The notes under the pieces are model-generated. The model searched no databases and was not told where the DNA came from. It saw only the letters and a list, made by a program, of their open reading frames with translations. A program made the position numbers and the translations under genes. This document shows positions 17,017-24,737 of a stretch of DNA of 47,061 nt, piece after piece. Source of the stretch: Hamadaea sp. (GTDB lineage: Bacteria > Actinomycetota > Actinomycetes > Mycobacteriales > Micromonosporaceae); assembly GCF_013362815.1 (NCBI RefSeq), contig NZ_JABFVK010000029.1, forward strand, positions 1 to 47,061, read 5' to 3'. Numbering within the stretch: position 1 is the stretch's first letter; each line of letters starts with the position of its first letter.

Positions 17017-17994
17017 GTGCTGGAAACTTCCGCGCGGCTGCTGCGGCTGCTGACGATTCTGCCCAGCCGTCCGGCCTGGACCGGGACCGAGTTGGCCGAG
17101 CGCCTCGACGTCACGGTACGCACGCTGCGCCGGGACATGACGAAGCTGCGTGATCTCGGTTATCCGGTGGTGGCGACGCCGGGAGTCGCGGGCGGCTACC
17201 GGTTGACGGCTGGGTCGACGTTGCCCCCGCTGCTCTTGGACGACGACGAAGCGGTCGCGGTCGTGCTGAGTCTGAGTACCGCGACCAGCCACACCGTCAC
17301 CGGGATCGCCGACACCGCCACTCGGGCGCTCGCGAAGATCGAGCGGATTCTTCCGGCCCGGCTGAGGCAGCGAGCAGCCGCTTTGCGGTCGACCACGGTT
17401 GCGTTGACGGGCTCGCCACCGACCGTCGATCCAGGCGATCTGACCGTCATCGCCGAGGCGTGCCAGTCGTCGCATCGGCTCACCTTCGGCTATCGGGACA
17501 GGGACGGCTCGGTGACGACGAGAACGGTCGAACCGCATCGGCTCGTGCATACCGGCCGGCGCTGGTATCTGGTCGCGCGTGATGTCGACCGGGACGCCTG
17601 GCGCACGTTCCGCGCCGATCGCATCGATCAGCCGCGGAGCACCGGAATCCGCTTCCTTCCCCAAGATCCGCCGGACGCAGCGGCCTACGTCGCCGCTGCG
17701 ACGACCACGGCGCCCTATCGATATCAGGCCCGCGTACGCATCAACGCCCCAGCCGCAGTGGTCGCCGAACGCTTCCCACCCACCATCGGAGTGGTCGAGG
17801 CGCTCGACGCCGACAGTTGTCTGCTCGTGACCGGGGCCGACAATCCCGCGGTCATCGCCATGCACGTGGCCCTGCTCGGGCACGACTTCACGGTGCTGGC
17901 GCCACCCGAACTGATCGACGAGGTGGGCTTGCTCGCCCGGCGGTTGAGCGCTGCCCACACAAGATCGAGTGCTACCGTCGCGGGCGATGAGTGA
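17017..17994 (+). CDS. WYL-domain transcriptional regulator (DeoR-type HTH)
   Basis: The 325-residue protein has an N-terminal HTH_11 (SARLLRLLTILPSRPAWTGTELAERLDVTVRTLRRDMTKLRDLGYPV, wing GGYRL), a WYL domain (about residues 140-220, with RLTFGYRDRDG, VEPHRLVHTGRRWYLVARD and FRADRI) and a C-terminal WCX domain. WYL domains sense nucleic acid or small ligands. The GTG start is used. The 3' end overlaps the methyltransferase start by eight bases. Confidence 0.92.
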   Translation: MLETSARLLRLLTILPSRPAWTGTELAERLDVTVRTLRRDMTKLRDLGYPVVATPGVAGGYRLTAGSTLPPLLLDDDEAVAVVLSLSTATSHTVTGIADTATRALAKIERILPARLRQRAAALRSTTVALTGSPPTVDPGDLTVIAEACQSSHRLTFGYRDRDGSVTTRTVEPHRLVHTGRRWYLVARDVDRDAWRTFRADRIDQPRSTGIRFLPQDPPDAAAYVAAATTTAPYRYQARVRINAPAAVVAERFPPTIGVVEALDADSCLLVTGADNPAVIAMHVALLGHDFTVLAPPELIDEVGLLARRLSAAHTRSSATVAGDE

Positions 17995-18727
17995 TCTTGA
18001 CGGTCCTGGCCGCTACCAGTACATGTCGTTCAACGCACCGCTCTCGGAGACCCACGCGGACGAGATCGCGGCGCGGCTCGCGTACGCCCGGCCGGCCGAC
18101 GTCCTCGACATCGGGTGCGGCTGGGGCGAACTGATGTTGCGCGTACTCGACCGGGCCCCGGAGGCGACCGGGCTCGGCGTCGACACCGACGACGACCTGC
18201 TCGGCCGGGGACGTGCCGCCGCCGAGCAGCGCGGACTGTCGGAGCGGGCCGTCTTCGCCAACACCGCCGGTGCCGCCGTCGACCAGCAGGCCGACCTGGT
18301 GATCTGCGTCGGCGCGAGCCACGCCTTCGGCGGCAACGCGGCGGCGCTCGCCTCGTTGATGCGCCACGTACGCCCCGGCGGCCGGCTCTTCTACGGCGAC
18401 GGGTTGTGGGATCCGAGTTTCCAGCCGCCCCGGCCGGAACTGGTGTGGGCGGACTTCTTCGAACTGCCCGACATCGCCCGGCTCGTCGACCTGGCGGTCG
18501 CTACCGGCTACCTCCCGCTCTACACCGAGACGGCCTCCCCAGCCGAGCTCGACGACTTCGAGTCGCGCTATCTCGCCGACGACGAGGAGTGGCTGCTACG
18601 CCGGCCACGGCATCCGCGTGCGCCCGAGGTACGCGCTGCCGCCGAGGATCACCGGCGACGGTGGCTGCACGGGTACCGGGGTGGGTTCGGGTTCGCGTAC
18701 CTGACGCTTGGGCGGCCAGCGGAATAG
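17987..18727 (+). CDS. SAM-dependent methyltransferase
   Basis: The 246-residue class I methyltransferase carries motif I VLDIGCGWGELMLRVL, motif II around GLGVDTDDD and a motif IV-like DLVICVGASHAFGG, followed by a post-IV VRPGGRLFYGDG. The ATG lies within the last codons of the WYL gene. The acceptor is unknown; the SHAFGG and FFELPDIARLVDLA segments resemble small-molecule methyltransferases. A family A repeat begins five bases after the stop. Confidence 0.9.
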   Translation: MSDLDGPGRYQYMSFNAPLSETHADEIAARLAYARPADVLDIGCGWGELMLRVLDRAPEATGLGVDTDDDLLGRGRAAAEQRGLSERAVFANTAGAAVDQQADLVICVGASHAFGGNAAALASLMRHVRPGGRLFYGDGLWDPSFQPPRPELVWADFFELPDIARLVDLAVATGYLPLYTETASPAELDDFESRYLADDEEWLLRRPRHPRAPEVRAAAEDHRRRWLHGYRGGFGFAYLTLGRPAE

Positions 18728-18731
18728 CGCC

Positions 18732-18785
18732 GGATCAGGGTTCTGGGTCGTATTCTGCGCAAGATTCGACCCGGAACCCTGATCC
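18732..18785. repeat. family A palindromic repeat, copy 1 (degenerate)
   Basis: GGATCAGGGTTC (18732-18743) pairs perfectly with GAACCCTGATCC (18774-18785), and GGGTCG pairs with CGACCC further in. The centre has decayed relative to copies 3 and 4. It begins just after the methyltransferase stop and faces a convergent oxidoreductase gene, so it may terminate transcription from both sides. Confidence 0.85.
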
Positions 18786-18834
18786 AGCGCCAAAAGGCCA
18801 GCGCCAAAGGCCAGCGCCGAAAAGCCAAACCCCG

Positions 18835-19908
18835 CTAGCGGTTGAAGACCGAGTTGTAGTGCCCGAGAAGCAGATCGCCCCCCTTGTACTGCGCGGTCAC
18901 CTCGCTGCCGAGCACGCCCATGCCGGGATGCTCGCCCGCGCCGTGCGACGGGCCGAGCGGGATCAGGATGCTGCTCCCGGCCGGCTCGTACACAGTGGAC
19001 TCCCCCAGTCCGAGGTCGGCCTTGATGTTCGCCACGACCACGGCCGCGTGCGCCATCGCGGCGACCGCCTGCTTCGGCTCGGCGACGTCGGTCATGTCCC
19101 CGATGGCGTAAACCCGGTCCTGACCGTGCAGACGCAGGCTCTGCGTCACGCGTACCAGTCCGTTGGGAAGACGCGCGGCCTGGAGCGAATCGGCGAGATA
19201 GTCGGCTGCGGGGTTGGTCCCGTAGCACCGCAGCCACAGATCCGCGGACAGCGAGCGGCCGTCGGTCAGCTCGACCGTGAAGGGCGCGAGCGTGCCGGGC
19301 GCGACGTCGAACGAGGCAGGCAGCGCCGCGCCGAGCACGAGCGTGACGCCTAGCTCCGCGAGCTGGCGTTCGATCTCGGCCCGCAGTTCGGCGGACCGCT
19401 CGGGCAGGATCGACGGCGCCGGATCGACGAGGACGACCTCCTTGCCGGGCCATTCGGCCTTGATCTCGCCCGCCAGTTCGAGCCCGATCGGACCGGCCCC
19501 GGCGAGCAGGATGCGGTCGGCCGCCGCGAGCTGAGCCTGCAACTGCGCGTAGGACGCGACCGCTTCAGGAGTATCGAGCTGGCTCGGCTTGCCCGGGAAC
19601 GGATGCCGTACGCCGGTGGCGAGCACGATGTAGTCGGCGTCGATGGCGCGCCCGGAAGCCAGCCGTACGCTGCCCGGCGAAACCTGCGCAGCGGCGTCCC
19701 GTTCGACGCGGCCGTGCACGAGCAGCTTGTCGTAGGGGATGAAGGTCTGGTGCGCGAAGTCGGGGCGGACGACGGCGCGCAGGGCGGCCGCGTTGTGGTG
19801 GAAGTCCTGGCGAGGCTCGATCAGGACGACGTCGGCGAACTCGTCGAGGCCTCGGGCCACCTCGATGCCGCCGTATCCACCGCCGACGACAGCAACGGTC
19901 TGACGCAT
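18835..19908 (-). CDS. FAD-dependent NAD(P)H oxidoreductase (NDH-2/AIFM2-like)
   Basis: The 357-residue flavoprotein has an N-terminal FAD Rossmann motif VAVVGGGYGGIEVA, a second dinucleotide motif LLAGAGPIGLELAGEI (about 130-145) for NAD(P)H and a C-terminal FAD contact VYAIGDMTDV. It resembles type II NADH dehydrogenases and FSP1-like quinone reductases. It diverges from a MarR gene across a 113-base region carrying four 15-bp operator-like sites, which predicts MarR repression relieved by a quinone, phenolic or oxidant signal. That signal is inference. Confidence 0.9.
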   Translation of the reverse strand: MRQTVAVVGGGYGGIEVARGLDEFADVVLIEPRQDFHHNAAALRAVVRPDFAHQTFIPYDKLLVHGRVERDAAAQVSPGSVRLASGRAIDADYIVLATGVRHPFPGKPSQLDTPEAVASYAQLQAQLAAADRILLAGAGPIGLELAGEIKAEWPGKEVVLVDPAPSILPERSAELRAEIERQLAELGVTLVLGAALPASFDVAPGTLAPFTVELTDGRSLSADLWLRCYGTNPAADYLADSLQAARLPNGLVRVTQSLRLHGQDRVYAIGDMTDVAEPKQAVAAMAHAAVVVANIKADLGLGESTVYEPAGSSILIPLGPSHGAGEHPGMGVLGSEVTAQYKGGDLLLGHYNSVFNR

Positions 19909-19921
19909 GGGAGATCTCCTG

Positions 19922-19999
19922 GTTCGTAGTACAAACTGTACGTAGTACGAACGAGATTAGTTGGTAATGCGAACCACTCCAATAGTTGGTGATACGAAC
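19922..19999. promoter_or_regulatory. four-site MarR operator array
   Basis: Four related 15-mers lie in one orientation: GTTCGTAGTACAAAC (19922), GTACGTAGTACGAAC (19938), GTTGGTAATGCGAAC (19960) and GTTGGTGATACGAAC (19985). Each is a dyad GTTSGT-n3-ACGAAC with one or two mismatches. The start-to-start distances are 16, 22 and 25 bases. They fill the space between the oxidoreductase and the MarR regulator. Confidence 0.7.
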
Positions 20000-20015
20000 T
20001 ACATGCGGATAGACT
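19986..20015 (+). promoter_or_regulatory. promoter of the MarR regulator gene
   Basis: TTGGTG (19986-19991) and TAGACT (20010-20015) are 18 bases apart. Transcription would start at about 20022, the GTG start itself, so the mRNA is probably leaderless. The fourth operator-like site covers the -35 box, implying autorepression. Confidence 0.5.
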
Positions 20016-20021
20016 TGCGCC

Positions 20022-20453
20022 GTGAGCGGTGATAATGAGGACTTCGCGGGCGCGCTGATCCGGCTGTCGCTGGCCGTGCAGCACGTCTTCACCGACGTCA
20101 GCCGCGCGCACGAGCTGACCTCGCAGCAGGCGCTGCTCATGTGCGCCCTGATGGACGAGCCGCTCGGCATGGCCGGGCTCATCGATCACCTGCACATCGA
20201 GAAGTCCACGCTGACCGGGTTGGTTGACCGGGTCGAACGGCGCGGTTATGTCCGGCGTACTGCCGACAACTGTGACCGTCGCGTGGTCAAGGTCGAACTC
20301 ACCCCGTCCGGCCGCGAGGCGGCCACCGGGTTCCACGACGCGCTGACGAAGGTGCTCGCCGACCAGCTCGAAGAGCTGCCTCCGAAGGTGCGGCAGCAGA
20401 TGCGCTCGGCGATCGGGCCGGTGGCCATGGCCTACTGGCAGGCCGTCGACTGA
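20022..20453 (+). CDS. MarR family transcriptional regulator
   Basis: The 143-residue winged-helix protein has MAGLIDHLHIEKSTLTGLVDRVERRGYVRRTADNCDRRVVKVELTPSG as HTH and wing, with the conserved DRR. The dimerisation helices are at both ends. GTG 20022 coincides with the predicted transcription start. The array of four sites upstream and the divergent flavin oxidoreductase define its likely regulon. Confidence 0.92.
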   Translation: MSGDNEDFAGALIRLSLAVQHVFTDVSRAHELTSQQALLMCALMDEPLGMAGLIDHLHIEKSTLTGLVDRVERRGYVRRTADNCDRRVVKVELTPSGREAATGFHDALTKVLADQLEELPPKVRQQMRSAIGPVAMAYWQAVD

Positions 20454-20507
20454 CAGGTTTCGGACGGATCCATCGTCGTCGTCGCGGTGGCTCCTATCCT
20501 GACCGCC

Positions 20508-21254
20508 ATGACGGGCCTCCCCCTCCGCCTCGCCGCCGTCCTCACCGCGGCACTGACGCTCACCGCCTGCTCCGGCAAGGACACCCCGTCCAGCCAGGCG
20601 CCGTCGGTCACGACCACGGTCGGCCCGTCGGACTCACCGACCGCGGCACCCTCGGCGTCGTCCGCGTCCCCCACGCCAGGCTCGTCGAAGACCGGCGGTT
20701 CGAGCTTCACCTTCCCCACCACAGCCAAGGGGTACGCACAAGCGCTGCTGTCGGCGTGGGGAACCAAGAGCAGCAGCCGGCTGGAGCTGCTGGCCAACCA
20801 GGCGACGGTGCAACAGATCAAGGACAACGGCTATCCCAACGCCGACTGGACCTACATCGATTGCACCGCGAGCGGTGAGACGAGCGAGTGCGTCTTCCGG
20901 AACGCCCACGGCGACGAGGTTCTGATCACGCTGACGAACACCCAGATCGGGCATCCGACCGCGGCGACCCAGGCGCTGTTGGAACGGACGACCTACGCCT
21001 CTAGCGCCGAGAGCTACGTCAGCGCATTCATGTATGCCTGGCAGCACAAGAACGTGCAGCGGATGGCGCGGCTGGCGACGTCCTCCGTGGCGGACAAACT
21101 GAAGTCGCAGACCGCACTCGACTCGTACAGCGCGCATACGTCCGGCGATCAGGTGATCGTCTCGCCGACACTCGGTGGCACGCAGTACACCTTCACGATC
21201 GTGAGCGGGAACCTCGGCAAGGCCCACGCCATCAGCGCCGTCAGCACCGCGTAG
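20508..21254 (+). CDS. predicted lipoprotein of unknown function
   Basis: The 248-residue product has a lipoprotein signal peptide (MTGLPLRLAAVLTAALT, lipobox LTAC with Cys at about residue 21), a Ser/Pro/Thr-rich linker (residues 25-65) and a folded part with two similar halves, each containing a helix like AKGYAQALLSAWGTKSSSRLELLA or AESYVSAFMYAWQHKNVQRMARLA. The duplication suggests two copies of a small alpha/beta module. It is exposed on the outer face of the membrane. I cannot assign a function. ATG 20508 is chosen because the signal peptide begins there. Confidence 0.8.
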   Translation: MTGLPLRLAAVLTAALTLTACSGKDTPSSQAPSVTTTVGPSDSPTAAPSASSASPTPGSSKTGGSSFTFPTTAKGYAQALLSAWGTKSSSRLELLANQATVQQIKDNGYPNADWTYIDCTASGETSECVFRNAHGDEVLITLTNTQIGHPTAATQALLERTTYASSAESYVSAFMYAWQHKNVQRMARLATSSVADKLKSQTALDSYSAHTSGDQVIVSPTLGGTQYTFTIVSGNLGKAHAISAVSTA

Positions 21255-21298
21255 CCCTTCGCCTCCGGCGTCGGCCCGCCACTCGCCCATTGGGCGCT

Positions 21299-21353
21299 GG
21301 ATCAGGGTTCTAGGTCGAATCTTGGTCCAAGATTCGACCGCGAACCGTGATCC
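21299..21353. repeat. family A palindromic repeat, copy 2
   Basis: The left arm starts GGATCAGGGTTCTAGGTCG and the right arm ends CGACCGCGAACCGTGATCC, centred on base 21326. Only three mismatches interrupt 27-bp arms. It lies between the convergent lipoprotein and thioesterase genes. Confidence 0.88.
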
Positions 21354-21402
21354 TGCGCCGATCTTGGAGGCGCGGTCAGCGATCCCGCCTCGGCTGGGCT
21401 GG

Positions 21403-21792
21403 TCAGCGGTCGCGGAGCAGGCAGGTCAGGCGGGCGGTGCAGACGCGCTCGCCGGACTCGTCGGTGATGACGATCTCGTAGGTGGCGACGTTGCGGCCGA
21501 GCCGCAGGGGCGTCGCCACCCCGGTCACGGTGCCGGCCCGGGTCGCCTTGTGGTGGGTGGCGTTGATGTCCACGCCGACTGCGTACGCCTGACCGACTTC
21601 GTGTGCGTGCAGGGTAGCCCCGATCGAGCCCAACGTCTCGGCCAGTACGCACGAAGCCCCGCCGTGCAGCAGCCCGAACGGCTGGGTGTTGCCGTCGACC
21701 GGCATGGTCGCCACGATCCGCTGCGGACTGGCCTCGAGCAGTTCGATGCCCATCCGCTCGCCCAGGGTGCCCGCCATGCTCAGGTCTGCCAC
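21403..21792 (-). CDS. PaaI family hotdog thioesterase
   Basis: The 129-residue protein has the hotdog fold signature GLLHGGASCVLAETLGSIG and VDINATHHKATRAGTVTGVA, as in PaaI/YbgC-like acyl-CoA thioesterases of the HGG(A/S) class. It would hydrolyse aryl- or acyl-CoA in the cytosol. It lies nine bases downstream of the YegP-like gene on the same strand. Confidence 0.9.
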   Translation of the reverse strand: MADLSMAGTLGERMGIELLEASPQRIVATMPVDGNTQPFGLLHGGASCVLAETLGSIGATLHAHEVGQAYAVGVDINATHHKATRAGTVTGVATPLRLGRNVATYEIVITDESGERVCTARLTCLLRDR

Positions 21793-21801
21793 CCCGGGAG
21801 A

Positions 21802-22056
21802 CTACATGGGCGGCGGCAGCTTCTTCTTCGCCATCCCGGGCTCCATCTTGGAGCTGATCGAGGTGGTCAGCGGGCTGTCGCTGAGATCGATGATCTCGGC
21901 GGCCACGGCGTCTCGCTTGACGGCGGCGATGCCGTTCTCCGCGCCCGACTTCTGCTTGAACCCCTCGCCGCCGATCGCGAAGATCTGGCCGTTGGCCGAC
22001 CGCAGCCGCCAGCGGTACTCGCCGCGTACGTCCTTGAAGACCTCGAATTTCGCCAT
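21802..22056 (-). CDS. YegP family protein (DUF1508)
   Basis: The 84-residue protein starts MAKFEVFKDVRGEYRWRLRS, then ANGQIFAIGGEGFKQKSGAENGI, matching the YegP/DUF1508 beta-beta-alpha module. The function is unknown. The Lys/Met-rich C-terminal tail (SSKMEPGMAKKKLPPPM) is longer than the core domain. It diverges from the RpiR-type regulator gene. Confidence 0.87.
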   Translation of the reverse strand: MAKFEVFKDVRGEYRWRLRSANGQIFAIGGEGFKQKSGAENGIAAVKRDAVAAEIIDLSDSPLTTSISSKMEPGMAKKKLPPPM

Positions 22057-22109
22057 GCTCGCAGACTAGGGACTCGGCGACCAAAGCGGAGTAAATTTCG
22101 CAAAACCCG

Positions 22110-22148
22110 CAGTACGGCTTGCGTACTGAATGAAAATATGCATACAGT
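22110..22148 (+). promoter_or_regulatory. promoter and operator-like dyad of the hut regulator gene
   Basis: CAGTACG (22110-22116) and CGTACTG (22122-22128) form a perfect 7-bp dyad with a 5-bp centre. TTGCGT (22119-22124) and TACAGT (22143-22148), 18 bases apart, form a promoter with a start at about 22155, the GTG itself. The dyad covers the -35 box. ATATGCATA (22136-22144) is a second palindromic candidate overlapping the -10 box. Confidence 0.5.
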
Positions 22149-22154
22149 CCGGCC

Positions 22155-22976
22155 GTGAATGTTGCGGACCTCGTGCACGGCGTACGCCTGACGCCGACCC
22201 AGCGCCGCATCGCCCGATCGCTGGTCGACCAGGGCGCGCACGCGGCTCACCTGACCGCCTCCGAGGTCGCCGAGCTGGCCCAGGTGAGCCAGCCGTCGGT
22301 GACCCGATTCGCGATGGCGCTCGGCTACGACGGATACCCGGCGCTGCGCCGACGGCTGCGCGAGCTGACCGCCGAATCCGCGGATGCGATCGAACCGGCC
22401 GCCAACGATCTCCAACTCGCCGTACGCGGAGAGATCGCGAACCTGACTCGGCTGGCCGACCAGCTGCTGGACCCGTCGCCGATCACCCAGGCCGCCCAGA
22501 TCTTGACTGGCTCACGCCCGCTGCCGGTCCTCGGCCTGCGAGCCGCCGCGCCCATCGCGAGCTACTTCGGCTACTTCGCCGCGAAGATCCACCCCGACGT
22601 CCGGCCGCTCACCGAGGGCGGCAGTATGCTCGCCGACCGCCTGGAGCAGGCCCGGGAAGCCGGGGCGAGCGCCCTGCTCGCGGTGGTGCTGCCGCGCTAT
22701 CCCCGCGAATCGGTCGAGGCCCTGCGGTTCGCCCGGGAACTCGGGCTCACCACGGTCGTGATCACCGACTCGAAACTGAGCCCGGTCGGCGAGGTCGCCG
22801 ACCTCACGTTGCCCGCCGCAGTCGGCTCGGATCTGGTGTTCGACCTGCATACCGCCCCGATGGTGTTGACGATGGTGGTATTGCAGGCGATGACCGACGC
22901 CGACCCGGGGCAGACCCAGCGAAGGCTGGAGGACTTCGAGACCACCGCCGCCCGGCGGGGCGTCTTCGTGGATTGA
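22155..22976 (+). CDS. MurR/RpiR family regulator of the hut cluster
   Basis: The 273-residue protein has an N-terminal RpiR HTH (LTPTQRRIARSLV, recognition region LAQVSQPSVTRFAMALGYDGYPALRRRL) and a C-terminal SIS domain (about residues 115-250) with PVLGLRAAAPIASYF and TTVVITDSKLSPVGEVADLTLPA. SIS domains of this group bind phosphosugars or other anions; RpiR proteins next to hut genes usually respond to histidine catabolism. GTG 22155 has no SD and lies at the predicted transcription start. The TGA stop (22974-22976) is the first three bases of a family D repeat. Confidence 0.9.
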   Translation: MNVADLVHGVRLTPTQRRIARSLVDQGAHAAHLTASEVAELAQVSQPSVTRFAMALGYDGYPALRRRLRELTAESADAIEPAANDLQLAVRGEIANLTRLADQLLDPSPITQAAQILTGSRPLPVLGLRAAAPIASYFGYFAAKIHPDVRPLTEGGSMLADRLEQAREAGASALLAVVLPRYPRESVEALRFARELGLTTVVITDSKLSPVGEVADLTLPAAVGSDLVFDLHTAPMVLTMVVLQAMTDADPGQTQRRLEDFETTAARRGVFVD

Positions 22977-23032
22977 TCATTGCGCCGCGGAGTCGATCAG
23001 GGCGCTGCGGATACGACACACCGGTCGATCAC
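22974..23032. repeat. family D dispersed repeat, copy 2 (inverted relative to copy 1)
   Basis: The element begins TGATCAT and ends GGTCGATCAC; its complement carries CGGTGTGTCGTATCC and GCCCTGATCG, homologous to 98-156. Its first bases supply the stop codon of the upstream regulator. It separates that gene from hutU. Confidence 0.6.
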
Positions 23033-23084
23033 GACCACAAGTTCATGATCGCGCAGAAAGCAGCGAGGGAGACGGAGGAACGCA

Positions 23085-24737
23085 GTGACGACGCCGATTG
23101 TCAGGGCGGCGCGGGGTGCGCAGCGGACGGCGCTGGGCTGGGGCCAGGAGGCCGCCAAGCGCATGCTGATGAACAACCTCGACCCCGAGGTCGCGGAGAA
23201 CCCGGCCGACCTGGTCGTCTACGGCGGCACCGGCAAGGCCGCCCGGGACTGGTCGAGCTTCCACGCCCTCGTGCGTACGCTCGACACGCTCAAGGACGAC
23301 GAGACGATGCTCGTCCAGTCGGGCCGTCCAGTCGGCGTCTTCCGTACGCACGAATGGGCCCCCCGCGTCCTGCTGGCGAACTCCAACCTCGTCGGCGACT
23401 GGGCGACCTGGCCCGAGTTCCGCCGCCTGGAGAAGCTCGGCTTGACGATGTACGGCCAGATGACGGCCGGTTCCTGGATCTACATCGGTACGCAGGGCAT
23501 CCTCCAGGGCACCTACGAGACGTTCGCAGCCGTGGCCGAAAAGCGGTTCAACGGGACCCTCAGCGGCACGTTGACGCTGACCGCGGGCTGCGGCGGCATG
23601 GGTGGCGCACAGCCCCTCGCCGTCACCATGAACGGCGGCGTATGCCTCATCGTGGACGTCGACCGGCATCGCCTCCAGCGAAGGGTCGAGACGAGGTACC
23701 TGGACGAGATCGCCGACGACCTCGACGACGCGATCGAGCGGGCGACGAAGGCGAAGCGGGAGAAGCGGGCGCTGTCCGTCGGCGTCGTCGGCAACGCCGC
23801 CACCGTCTTCCCCGAGCTGCTGCGCCGCGGAGTCGAGATCGACATCGTCACCGACCAGACCAGCGCGCACGACCCGTTGGCGTACCTGCCAGAGGACATC
23901 GACCTCGCGGACGGGCCGGATTACGCGGCGAAGAAGCCTGAGGAGTTCACCGATCGGGCACGCCGGAGCATGGCCAAGCACGTCGAGGCGATGGTCGGCT
24001 TCTCCGACGCCGGGGCCGAGGTTTTCGACTACGGCAACTCCATCCGGGGTGAGGCGCAGCTCGGCGGGTTCTCCAACGCCTTCGCCTTCCCGGGGTTCGT
24101 GCCCGCGTACATCCGGCCGCTGTTCTGCGAGGGCAAGGGCCCGTTCCGCTGGGCGGCGCTGTCCGGCGACCCGGCCGACATCGCGGCGACCGACAAGGCC
24201 GTGCTGGATCTGTTCCCCGAGAACGAATCGCTGCGCCGCTGGATCACCATGGCCGGCGAGCGGGTGGCGTTCCAGGGTCTGCCGGCGCGCATCTGCTGGC
24301 TCGGGTACGGCGAGCGCGACCAGGCCGGCGTCCGGTTCAACGAGATGGTCGCCGACGGCACCCTCAAGGCTCCGATCGTGATCGGCCGGGACCACCTCGA
24401 CTGCGGCAGCGTCGCCTCGCCGTACCGGGAGACCGAGTCCATGCTGGACGGCTCGGACGCGATCGCCGACTGGCCGCTGCTGAACGCGCTGGTCAACACG
24501 GCCAGCGGCGCCTCATGGGTGAGCATCCACCACGGCGGCGGCGTCGGCATCGGCCGCTCGATCCACGCCGGGCAGGTCTGCGTCGCCGACGGGACGGCGT
24601 TGGCCGGGCAGAAGATCGAGCGCGTCCTGACCAACGACCCCGGCATGGGCGTCATTCGGCACGTCGACGCCGGGTACGACCTGGCCGAGACGGTCGCCGA
24701 GGAAAAGCACGTACGCGTGCCGATGCGGGAGCAGTGA
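23085..24737 (+). CDS. hutU: urocanate hydratase
   Basis: The 550-residue enzyme adds water to urocanate to give imidazolone-5-propionate, using a tightly bound NAD+. Signature segments are [13 protein letters not shown], the NAD-binding [18 protein letters not shown] and [10 protein letters not shown], and a C-terminal [23 protein letters not shown]. Its length matches the family. GTG 23085 follows GGAGG with six-base spacing. TGA overlaps the ATG of the amidohydrolase by one base, so translation is coupled. Confidence 0.97.
   Translation: MTTPIVRAARGAQRTALGWGQEAAKRMLMNNLDPEVAENPADLVVYGGTGKAARDWSSFHALVRTLDTLKDDETMLVQSGRPVGVFRTHEWAPRVLLANSNLVGDWATWPEFRRLEKLGLTMYGQMTAGSWIYIGTQGILQGTYETFAAVAEKRFNGTLSGTLTLTAGCGGMGGAQPLAVTMNGGVCLIVDVDRHRLQRRVETRYLDEIADDLDDAIERATKAKREKRALSVGVVGNAATVFPELLRRGVEIDIVTDQTSAHDPLAYLPEDIDLADGPDYAAKKPEEFTDRARRSMAKHVEAMVGFSDAGAEVFDYGNSIRGEAQLGGFSNAFAFPGFVPAYIRPLFCEGKGPFRWAALSGDPADIAATDKAVLDLFPENESLRRWITMAGERVAFQGLPARICWLGYGERDQAGVRFNEMVADGTLKAPIVIGRDHLDCGSVASPYRETESMLDGSDAIADWPLLNALVNTASGASWVSIHHGGGVGIGRSIHAGQVCVADGTALAGQKIERVLTNDPGMGVIRHVDAGYDLAETVAEEKHVRVPMREQ

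Noticed and set aside
98-23032. Palindromic repeats as a CRISPR array
   Set aside because: Copies are scattered kilobases apart, with no regular spacers and no cas genes.
24515-24737. An upstream extension of the amidohydrolase into hutU
   Set aside because: The added residues are an out-of-frame reading of hutU; ATG 24737 overlaps the hutU stop in the usual way.
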